A stretch of 64,000 bases of DNA. Source: Entomobacter blattae. GTDB lineage: Bacteria > Pseudomonadota > Alphaproteobacteria > Acetobacterales > Acetobacteraceae. Every line of letters starts with the position of its first letter. Position 1 is the first letter of the stretch. Below, in pieces: positions 53,544 through 61,200 of the stretch. The position numbers and the translations under genes are program-made. The notes beneath the pieces were generated by a model that was not told where the DNA came from, did not search any database, and saw nothing but the letters and a program-made list of their open reading frames with translations. The stretch spans positions 695,001 through 759,000 of the forward strand of contig NZ_CP060244.1 of assembly GCF_014672835.1 (NCBI RefSeq), in the 5' to 3' direction.

Positions 53544-53547
53544 CCCA

Positions 53548-53860
53548 TTAGGAACAGAAAAATTCAGTCACCTTATCAGGCTCTAGAATATCAAGAACCT
53601 GATAAATTCCTGGACTGTTACTGTTACAGACCCGTATGGGGAATTGTATGTTGTGAGGGATTGCTGTTACGCAAGATACAGGCCTTAGCGGTGTTGCCCG
53701 TAGGGGGTATTTGAATGTCTGAAGGTCTGAAGGTCGTGTTTGCAACGGCTATAGGTCTTGAACATTGCTCTTCCTACCGCTGGAGCTGATTACTTCATTA
53801 ACAATCACCTGACGACTTGGTTTGCCGATCGGTTTGATGCTTTTAGAAGAGAGTTCCCCC
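53548..53860 (-). pseudogene. Unidentified decayed frame with one in-frame stop
   Basis: A leftward frame runs from about 53860 to 53548 with one TAG. It reads SIKPIGKPSRQVIVNEVISS, then SGRKSNVQDL, a stop, and PLQTRPSDLQTFKYPLRATP to VLDILEPDKVTEFFCS. The amino-acid composition looks protein-like on both sides of the stop, suggesting a gene killed by a nonsense mutation. I do not recognise the family. It lies four bases after the nadE stop in convergent orientation. It could be chance, but the length makes that less likely. Confidence 0.4.
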
Positions 53861-54394
53861 CCCCTGCTTTTCCTTTCCTCAGTGTAAATTGACCCATAGA
53901 ATGGAACTAAAAAATAGACGAGATTATGTGGGAAGGTCGGGGATATGACGGGACAATAGTTGGCGGTTTACTACGGGGTTTAGGTAGGGTGTGGATAAAA
54001 AATGAGGCTTTTTGGTTTGACCATTTTGTGTCAGCAACAAAGTGGGGTTTTTAGGGGATTTTGTTAATTTCTTGGAACAAAGCTCTTTTTATTCGAATAA
54101 CCTTCGAGTGGCGTTCGATCAAGGGGTTTTGGGCATTTAGTGTGCCCTTTTTATTTGGTTTGGTGCCAAAAAGAGTATGAAGTTGAATTATTTATGAATC
54201 TTTTAACGTAAGTAATTGAAATATATAGGGTATTTTAATTCACTCACAGACTTATGGATAAACAGCTCTATGGATAAAAAAGAGTGTGAAGTCAGTTTTT
54301 TACCTATTAGATTACTGCCTTCATTTTTATTCATATTTTATCTACAGAACTATGCACAGTTTTGAGGGATTAAATTGTTAACCCACTCTTTTAT
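53861..54394. other. AT-rich gene-free stretch before the S24 repressor gene
   Basis: No gene supported. A possible + strand terminator, GGGCA (54131-54135) with TGCCC (54143-54147) and following TTTTTATTT, lies here. Near 54338-54358, TTATCTACA and CTATGCACA each differ by one base from the DnaA box TTATNCACA, in an AT-rich context, but the evidence for an origin is thin. Confidence 0.4.
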
Positions 54395-55081
54395 TTAATT
54401 ACCCATATGGCCTGAACGCCAGATGACTTTACCGATTATTTGAACTGGGCTTCCCCCACCTTCTATCATTGCCTGCAGTTGTTTTGCGTTTAACTCTTCT
54501 GGGGGATAAAGCGTGTTATCACTTATCACCTGTATATTCCCATTGACCAACCGCCTTAATCGTTTAACCAGTAATTCATTTTCAACTCTTACAACGTAAA
54601 TGGCACCGCTTACAAGTTCATCAATATCTGTTTGAACTAAAATTGTATCGCCATCATGGAGTGTGGGGAACATGCTATCCCCGCTAACGGTCACAGCAAT
54701 AACGTGTTTCCAGTTAATGGAGCTGTAATCTAGTAGGAGTTTTTTCGGTAAAACAACCAGGTCTTTTACATCTTGGGAAATGGGCTCAACGCCGTGGTCA
54801 GCAGAAATAGTAACGTCGTAGATAGGGATAGAAATGACCTCTTTAGAGCTAATAGAGGGGCTACTACCGGCTTCCATATTGCCCACACCATCAATAAGCC
54901 ATTCAAGAGAAATGTTACATGCTTTAGCCAGTTTTGAAGCAATACTGACCTTCATTTCTCCCTTTCCGCTCAGGTAGTTATTCAGGGAAGTTTGAGATAT
55001 CCCAGCGGCCTTTGCTACAGAGCTATACCCCCCACCGCGCTGTAAAGCTTTTTTAAGGCGGTTAGCTAAAGTATTGGTCAC
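54395..55081 (-). CDS. S24-family (LexA/CI-like) repressor with N-terminal helix-turn-helix
   Basis: A 228-residue transcriptional repressor. Residues about 17-65 form an XRE-type HTH (YSSVAKAAGISQTSLNNYLS), followed by a C-terminal S24 domain with serine in VSGDSMFPTLHDGD at residue 136 and lysine in LLVKRL at 173: the 37-residue spacing equals that in LexA. The position where LexA has its Ala-Gly cleavage site reads SADHGVEP, so autocleavage is uncertain; an Ala71-Gly72 occurs earlier, in the linker. Phage CI-like regulators share this design, yet no phage genes are seen nearby. A palindrome upstream may be its operator. Confidence 0.88.
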   Translation of the reverse strand: MTNTLANRLKKALQRGGGYSSVAKAAGISQTSLNNYLSGKGEMKVSIASKLAKACNISLEWLIDGVGNMEAGSSPSISSKEVISIPIYDVTISADHGVEPISQDVKDLVVLPKKLLLDYSSINWKHVIAVTVSGDSMFPTLHDGDTILVQTDIDELVSGAIYVVRVENELLVKRLRRLVNGNIQVISDNTLYPPEELNAKQLQAMIEGGGSPVQIIGKVIWRSGHMGN

Positions 55082-55436
55082 AACACTTTTCTTTATAAAA
55101 AATTGCCGATAACAAAATTTTTATATTGAATACAAAAGAAAAGTTTAGTATCTTCCATATTAAGAGCTTTCGTAAAAGAGTTCTAAAGAAGTTTAGTAAA
55201 AGTTTTAAAAATAGTTCCCGTCGGCAAACGGGAACATTTTTAGGGAAGCAATCCATGTTATCTACTATAGATAAGGGCACTTTAGACTGAAAGGAAAAGA
55301 AGGTAGGTCAAGAATAGTGTTTTAATGTGAATCCCACAAGGGCTTCCCGAAAGGTCAGCAGTGATCTAAGCTCCTTAAAAGGTGCTAGTGCTGACTCATG
55401 GGCAAGCGGTAGTCTAAGCTTTTAAAAGAGGTGGGA
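55082..55436 (-). promoter_or_regulatory. Repressor upstream region with palindrome and direct repeats
   Basis: The perfect inverted repeat GTTCCCGT (55214-55221) with ACGGGAAC (55228-55235) lies 133 bases upstream of the repressor start; read on the + strand it is followed by ATTTTTAG, so it could be a terminator or an operator. Two imperfect direct copies of TCTAAGCTNNTTAAAAG (about 55367 and 55418) follow. I cannot show which bases are bound. The AT-rich DNA up to 55200 should hold the repressor promoter. Confidence 0.45.
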
Positions 55437-58400
55437 TTAGTGGCGATGTAATCCCTCTCGGGCAAGGATTTTAACCCAAGGGTGGCGATTTTCTACAAAT
55501 TCAACCACTTTGGGTTTATGGGTGTTTTGCTCGGTGAGGGTGTTGGTCATAGAAGTATGATGGACTCGGTATTCGGCTAGAATAGTTTTAGCTTGCACAC
55601 CATATAGACCCATTTCTGCAAATGTACACCATAAGTCAAAATCTTCCCATCCCATGGCTTCCCGATTGACATAGTAACCGCCCGCTGCAGCCCACCCCCA
55701 ACGAGTAATCATGGCCATGGCATCTATATAATTTCCACGGACAAGAGAGAGCGGGTAGTAGGGAGGTTCACCTTGAGGTCTTTCCCCCATGAGGTTAGAT
55801 TTTTCTCCAAAAGGTTGAATAAGGGGGTAGGCAAAAGCAGCAAGCGGATTGTCTTTAAGGGTTTTGAGCAAGGTAGAGCAGGCCGCTGGGAGAAGCCGGT
55901 TATCAGCATCAAGTTGCATGATATAAGGGGTTTCGGTTGCGGCAATCCCAATATTTCGGGCTCCTCCTAAGCCACTATTTTTCTGGCTTTGGAGAATATA
56001 TAACCGGTTAAAGCGGTTGGCATGGTCTTGCGCCCAATTGACTAGTAGTTCTTGAGAGGAATCAGAAGAGCCATCATCAACCACGATAAGGTCTATTACA
56101 GAAAGATCTTGTTGATAGACGGAGTCCAAGGCTTCTTTAATGCAATGGGCATAGTTGTAAGAGGTAATAACAACACTAACCTCTGCGCTTTCCAGCATAT
56201 CTCTGGCATAAAGAATGGTGCTTTCAGGGACAACAGGTACAATGCCTTGGCTATACGGCCCTCTTTTGATTAAAAGCTCCATGGATTCGGTGGCGGTAGA
56301 GGTTTTGGAAATACTATCAAGGAATACTTTAAATTGTTTACCCTGCCGTTCGGGGCCAAAGTTCCACAATACAGAATGATAAGCGGCCTGAGCCATTTTT
56401 TGGCGGAGGTCAGGATTATCAATCAATTCAAGCAGATAGTGTTCCCATTCTTCTGGGGTTGTCGCAAGGAAGCCTGTTTTCCCATGGATAACCAGCCTTT
56501 TGAACGGCCCTGTGGGTGAGACAACGGAACAGACATTGGCAAGGGCTGCTTCGGTAAATTTGATTTCACTCTTGGCATTACAGAAAATATTATCGACTTC
56601 TAGCGGTGCGATGGAGATATCAAACCGGCTAAACTCATAGGAGAGTTCTTCAAGTGGTACGGTATCTCGCCATTCCACTTGGCTGGATAATTCCAGAAGT
56701 TCAGGGAATTCTTCCATAATGAGGATAGGGCGTTTGTTTCCAGACTCACGAAACAGCACAAGCCGCACTTCAGGACGCTGACGCAGAACCTTTATTAGGG
56801 CAGGAAGGGCTACGAGGAAGTCTTTCTGATGGGTTCTGGTTCCACTTGTATAGCCAATGCGTATCAACCCATCAGAGGCGAGAAGCTGTCTTTGGCGTAC
56901 ACACCGGCGGGCAAAAGTCAGCATTGTCCTGTCATAAATGTTGCGCATCACCTGTACTGGCGGAATTGCTTCAGACATTTGCTGAGCAAGTTCTGGTGTT
57001 GAGGCTATTCCATAGTCGGAGCGTACCAAGGTTCGGCGCACATTGGTAAAGAATTGTTCGGTATGGTATTCTGTTGACCCTATGGTTCTAATACCGTCAA
57101 TAATGTCAATACGGGCGAGTTCTGGTTTAAAGACAATATCGTCCGCATCGAAAATAACAGGAATACCTTTTTCATGGGCAAGGTGGATCATAATATCCAC
57201 ATGGCCGCTAAATTCTGCCCGCCAAACAATTAAGCAGTCTGCCCAGGTGATATGATCGGGGTTGATGTCCGCCAGGTTAGCGACCTGAGCATCTAACCCT
57301 GCTAACCGGCACGCTTCAGCGTTGCGGTAACATCTATAAAGTACACCCGGTGTATGGGGCTCTCCAGCAACGAAGAGAACATTTTGGATTTTGCCTTTTT
57401 CGTGTTCACGCAGAGTGGGAGGAAGGAGAACTTCTGGATCGATCACTTCCAAAAGCAGGTCTTCTTCAAGGTTGGAAGGCGTGTCATCGCGACCGATTTC
57501 ACGTTCAAGTGTTAAGAGAGCTGTAGAATCCTCAGAGCTGGAAATATTTTCATTTTCTTCAGAAAGAGAATCTCCAGAAAGGGAATGAGATGATGATTCT
57601 GGCGCTGAGGTCTCCTTAGACTGCTGTTCTTTTTGAGAGGGAGGTTCAGAAGAAGTTGGATTTTCAACAGCAACAAGAGTACCATTTTCGGATTCGGGCC
57701 CTCCTGGAAGGTCGATTTGTGGGTTGAGCTGGTGGGGCTCTTTTTGAAGAGTGTCTTGAATATTCTCTTGCGCCCTATCTTTCATCCTATCTTTCTGGTG
57801 GGAGGAAGGCGAAAAAGCCTGCTGGAAAACCTTTGTCCAAGAAGGAATTCGCAGAAAAGGAGAGGGTTTTGATTTGCTCTTTTCTGTGTTTTTGTGGTCG
57901 TCTTCTGGTTTTACTTCTTCAGCTTGGGCTGAGCCTTCAAGAGAAGAAACCGATTCCATGGGCCTGTTTTTTTCTTTTGGAGGTTGGCTTTTCTCACCAG
58001 AGGCACTTGTATTCGATAGGGTGGCGTGATGGGCAATAAGAGGTTGGGATTCTTCTGGCAGTGTTTTGAGGGTAAGGGCCCATGATGTTTGGGCGTTCTC
58101 TTTCCTCTCTTCAGCAAGACGTTGATGGAGTTTTTGGTTCGAGTGCGATAAAGCCTTAAGGTTTTGTTGAAGCAGGCTAATATGGTGCTGCAATGTCTCG
58201 ATATGCGCTTGGGAGGCTGCGAGCTTGTCGGCAGTTTCCTTTTGTCGTTCTGCAAAAAGAGCGGTATTTTTTTCGCTTTTATGCAAGTTGATTTGCAGCT
58301 TTTGGATCACTTCCATCTTTTCAGAGGCAGAACGCTCGGGGAGTAGCTTTTTCTGTTTATGAGATTCTAGAGTTTGGACTGCAAGAATATCTTTTTGCCA

Positions 58401-59093
58401 GTTTTGGGCCACAAAAGAAAAAAACTGTTTAACGGCAAGTTTTTCTTGGTTCGCGCTGGCAAAAATATCTCTAAGGGGTGTTAGCTTGCTATGGGCTGGC
58501 AACCAAAGGCTACTTTTGGAATCAAAAGGAAAAATGAGAAAATGGTTTTTCTCAGCAAAAGCCAACAATGCCTCTTTCTCAGGAGGTGTAAGCGAACCTA
58601 TATTGAAGAGAGCTATAAGAGGTTGAGTTGGGAAAGAGTGTTGGTTTTCTTCAAGGGTTGAAAGATAGGCCTGGAAGCTATTGTCTTTCTCCAGATCAAA
58701 AATCAAAAGGTCAGCGTGCTCGGATTCTTGTACGAAATCCTTTAGTGAATCTGCAAAATAGGTGTTGTGGAGAAAAAGGGTCTCTTTAAAATCAGGAAGC
58801 CGTGCGCGTAAGGTGTTTTTATGTGGACCTGTCTCCCTTAAGACACAGAAACTGGTCAGGCTAGACTTCAATCCCACCCCTTCTTGCAGTAAAGAAAAGG
58901 TGTCCTGGTTTTCGCCTTCACTTACAGCAATCTGGGAGAACGGGAATTGGCTGACCGTCCAGTAAAGAAAAACATGCAGGGGGCTGATCTTTTGCGAAGC
59001 CCTGAATAAAGACTTTGGTGGGGCAAAAATATAAGAAAATTGCTGAACATTCTGGAATATGGGAGAGTGTTCGACAGAGACGTTTTGGCTCAT
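55437..59093 (-). CDS. Large multidomain glycosyltransferase (coiled coil, GT4-like, GT2)
   Basis: A 1218-residue protein. Residues 1-250 form an unknown globular domain; 255-335 a coiled coil; 345-560 an acidic Ser/Pro/Glu-rich linker. From about 570 to 925 there is a GT4/GT1-like module with VLFVAGEPHTPG, VIFDADDIVFKPELARI and FDISIAPLEVDNIFCNAKSE. The final 245 residues are a GT2 domain: VSVVITSYNYAHCIKEAL, VVDDGSSDSSQELL, SGLGGARNIG and LDADNRLL (DxD), then MGWEDFDLW. Two transferase domains fit successive sugar additions. Its first module resembles that of the 931-residue protein at 61201. It diverges from the repeat protein at 59577; promoters lie between. Confidence 0.88.
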   Translation of the reverse strand: MSQNVSVEHSPIFQNVQQFSYIFAPPKSLFRASQKISPLHVFLYWTVSQFPFSQIAVSEGENQDTFSLLQEGVGLKSSLTSFCVLRETGPHKNTLRARLPDFKETLFLHNTYFADSLKDFVQESEHADLLIFDLEKDNSFQAYLSTLEENQHSFPTQPLIALFNIGSLTPPEKEALLAFAEKNHFLIFPFDSKSSLWLPAHSKLTPLRDIFASANQEKLAVKQFFSFVAQNWQKDILAVQTLESHKQKKLLPERSASEKMEVIQKLQINLHKSEKNTALFAERQKETADKLAASQAHIETLQHHISLLQQNLKALSHSNQKLHQRLAEERKENAQTSWALTLKTLPEESQPLIAHHATLSNTSASGEKSQPPKEKNRPMESVSSLEGSAQAEEVKPEDDHKNTEKSKSKPSPFLRIPSWTKVFQQAFSPSSHQKDRMKDRAQENIQDTLQKEPHQLNPQIDLPGGPESENGTLVAVENPTSSEPPSQKEQQSKETSAPESSSHSLSGDSLSEENENISSSEDSTALLTLEREIGRDDTPSNLEEDLLLEVIDPEVLLPPTLREHEKGKIQNVLFVAGEPHTPGVLYRCYRNAEACRLAGLDAQVANLADINPDHITWADCLIVWRAEFSGHVDIMIHLAHEKGIPVIFDADDIVFKPELARIDIIDGIRTIGSTEYHTEQFFTNVRRTLVRSDYGIASTPELAQQMSEAIPPVQVMRNIYDRTMLTFARRCVRQRQLLASDGLIRIGYTSGTRTHQKDFLVALPALIKVLRQRPEVRLVLFRESGNKRPILIMEEFPELLELSSQVEWRDTVPLEELSYEFSRFDISIAPLEVDNIFCNAKSEIKFTEAALANVCSVVSPTGPFKRLVIHGKTGFLATTPEEWEHYLLELIDNPDLRQKMAQAAYHSVLWNFGPERQGKQFKVFLDSISKTSTATESMELLIKRGPYSQGIVPVVPESTILYARDMLESAEVSVVITSYNYAHCIKEALDSVYQQDLSVIDLIVVDDGSSDSSQELLVNWAQDHANRFNRLYILQSQKNSGLGGARNIGIAATETPYIMQLDADNRLLPAACSTLLKTLKDNPLAAFAYPLIQPFGEKSNLMGERPQGEPPYYPLSLVRGNYIDAMAMITRWGWAAAGGYYVNREAMGWEDFDLWCTFAEMGLYGVQAKTILAEYRVHHTSMTNTLTEQNTHKPKVVEFVENRHPWVKILAREGLHRH

Positions 59094-59519
59094 GAATATA
59101 AAGGCTCTAACTTTGAACTTCTGACACTGGAATAAGCTTGATAATATTTCAGGGAATATTATACAAGGGCACCAACATTCTAATAAAAGATGAACATTCT
59201 TTACGTGCTAAGCTTATCCACTATTTTACATAGCCTTCTAAAAACCTAGTTATGGGATATAAAGCCTAGATAAAGGCTTGAGAAATACTAGCAGGTTTTG
59301 GAAAGGCTGGCTAGGGATAAGCCTGGCTTTAAGCGGAAACGAGGTTTCTCTGGCACGCCTAAAAAAATAAAGAAAAAACATTAAAATGTCTTATTCCTGC
59401 AGTAATATAAAAACAAGTGAAAAATGGTGCTTATAAGCAAATCACAGCGAGTATTTAAAGAACGATAAGAAAACGAAATAATACTTGTTTTTAAAGTTTG
59501 GTTTGTGCTAAGCGTTTAA
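59094..59519. other. Divergent region between the glycosyltransferase and the surface protein gene
   Basis: About 430 AT-rich bases with no gene. Both promoters must lie here or in the following bases. TTATCCACT near 59213 is one base from a DnaA box, and I regard it as chance. Confidence 0.4.
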
Positions 59520-59576
59520 TTGACATTATAAAAAACAACAAAATAGTGGTTAAATAAAAATAGGAGAAGGTTAGTA
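59520..59576 (+). promoter_or_regulatory. Possible promoter and ribosome binding site of the surface protein gene
   Basis: TTGACA at 59520-59525 matches the -35 consensus; about 17 bases on there is only a poor -10 (AATAGT or ATAGTG). AGGAGAAGG lies just before the ATG at 59577 and is a strong ribosome binding site. The promoter call is tentative. Confidence 0.35.
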
Positions 59577-61004
59577 ATGGCCATTGTAACGGTCCTAGGC
59601 GCTACAGGCGATACCCATCTAACAGTAACTGTGGATGGGAGCTATTCAGAAAGACAGGCAGACGCTTTTGCACAAAGACTGCTTGATATTTATTCTACTA
59701 CAGATACAACCAAAGCTGTACACGGTTTGGTTAGCCAAGATGGAGGGCTGACAACAAGCGCATCAAGCAATTACGGTGCTATTACAGAGGGTAGTCTATA
59801 CTTTGTTAATAGCCACTACACAGACCTGGTTATAGGTAAACTCAATTCTGGTTCTTCTGTTGCTGGTGCAGGTGCTGGTACAGCAATTATTCCTTCTTCT
59901 GCAAATTCTACCGATGAGGTGCTTACTCAGCCTGTTACTGTTGTTGCGGGTGGTGAGCAGAATACCGAACTTCAGGTTTTGGCTGGTAGTGCTTCTAACG
60001 TTACTTACTATGCCCATTATGAGAACGGCACAATCATTGGCGCTGGTGGTTCGCTGAACTTCTATGGTAGCCAGGAAAGTGGTTCGGCTGGAACCTATCA
60101 AATCGTTACAGCTTTAAACGGTAAGAGCACACTTTATCTGGGTCTGAGCTCCAACTCTGTTTATTCTCAAGGTAGCGATACAATTGTTGGTCCTTATGCT
60201 GGGGTAGAGAATCTTGATGCTGGTTACAGTCAGCAAGTTACTTTGGTTGGAAGCAACTCTGTTGTTAACACAAGCAGTAACTCAAACATTGTTGATATTG
60301 GATCTGGAAACTCTATCTCTGTTGCAGGTCACAGCTTCATTAGTCTTGGTGATCAAGGCACAGCAAGCCTTATCGGCGCCTCAAGCACAGTGAGCGGGGG
60401 CACAAACTCTACCGTTTCTGCTACCAGCAGTGAGCTCAGCGTTATCCAGGGCTTTGGTAACAGCATTACAAGCACAGGCAGCCTGACATTCTATAACGGA
60501 ACCAGTAACTCTACAGTAACAGCTGCAAATTCCACCATCTTCGGTGCAGCAGGCCTGAACTTGAAATACAATGTCACCGGTGATCCTACCAAGAGCTTCT
60601 TTACTGCAAGTGATGGTAATGAAACCCTTGATGGTTCTTCTTCAAGCAATGCGCTTGTGGTTTATGCAACTAGAAATGGTAACCTCAGCGTTGTTGGTAG
60701 TAACAGCGATGATACCTTTGTTGGTGGCACAGCTAATGCAACCTTTACCGGTGGTCTGGGTGATAACCACTATATGTTCCAGAATGGCAGCGGTGGTGGT
60801 AATGATGTTATCACAGACTTTAGCGCTTCTTCTGGGAACAAAATTGAGCTTTACAACTACAATCTGACCAATGAAACTCTGCAGTCTATCCTTGATAGTG
60901 CTCAGAATACTTCTCAAGGGAAAACCATTGTTCTGTCCGATAACACCAAAATTACCTTTACTGGTGTTGATAATCTGTCAGTTAACGACTTCAAACTGGG
61001 CTAA
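59577..61004 (+). CDS. Secreted repeat-rich surface protein with RTX-like C-terminus
   Basis: A 475-residue protein without cysteines or N-terminal signal peptide, rich in Gly, Ser, Thr, Asn and Val. Weak repeats of about nine residues (for example GSNSVVNTSSNS and SGGTNSTVSATSS) suggest a beta-solenoid. The C-terminal part (SDDTFVGGTANATFTGGLGD, then GGGNDVITDFSASSGNKIEL) resembles the calcium-binding, type I-secreted RTX end, although the classical GGXGXDXUX nonapeptides are sparse. About 16 N-X-S/T sequons occur. It lies between two large glycosyltransferases and has its own terminator, so I infer that it is a secreted surface adhesin and a possible glycan acceptor. Confidence 0.8.
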   Translation: MAIVTVLGATGDTHLTVTVDGSYSERQADAFAQRLLDIYSTTDTTKAVHGLVSQDGGLTTSASSNYGAITEGSLYFVNSHYTDLVIGKLNSGSSVAGAGAGTAIIPSSANSTDEVLTQPVTVVAGGEQNTELQVLAGSASNVTYYAHYENGTIIGAGGSLNFYGSQESGSAGTYQIVTALNGKSTLYLGLSSNSVYSQGSDTIVGPYAGVENLDAGYSQQVTLVGSNSVVNTSSNSNIVDIGSGNSISVAGHSFISLGDQGTASLIGASSTVSGGTNSTVSATSSELSVIQGFGNSITSTGSLTFYNGTSNSTVTAANSTIFGAAGLNLKYNVTGDPTKSFFTASDGNETLDGSSSSNALVVYATRNGNLSVVGSNSDDTFVGGTANATFTGGLGDNHYMFQNGSGGGNDVITDFSASSGNKIELYNYNLTNETLQSILDSAQNTSQGKTIVLSDNTKITFTGVDNLSVNDFKLG

Positions 61005-61054
61005 TATTTCTTTCTCCTATTACTCAGTATTCCGATTACTCAGGATTACTATAA

Positions 61055-61085
61055 AAACCAGGCACAGCAATGTGTCTGGTTTTTT
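61055..61085 (+). terminator. Intrinsic terminator after the surface protein gene
   Basis: AAACCAGGCACA (61055-61066) pairs with TGTGTCTGGTTT (61071-61082), with one G-U pair and a GCAA loop, followed by more T residues (61080-61085). It is about 50 bases after the stop and should separate this gene from the following glycosyltransferase. Confidence 0.85.
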
Positions 61086-61200
61086 ATTTGAGGTGAGGGA
61101 ATTTTTTTTAAAGAAAAAAGGCTCTTGTTATTGAAATGTTCCACAGGTTAAAAGAAAGAAGGATTTAGAAAAAGAGAAATTATATGAATGGTGCCGCCGA

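Noticed and set aside
54330-54365. Two near-DnaA boxes in AT-rich DNA
   Set aside because: Only two one-mismatch boxes, with no clear cluster or DnaA-trio; insufficient for an origin.
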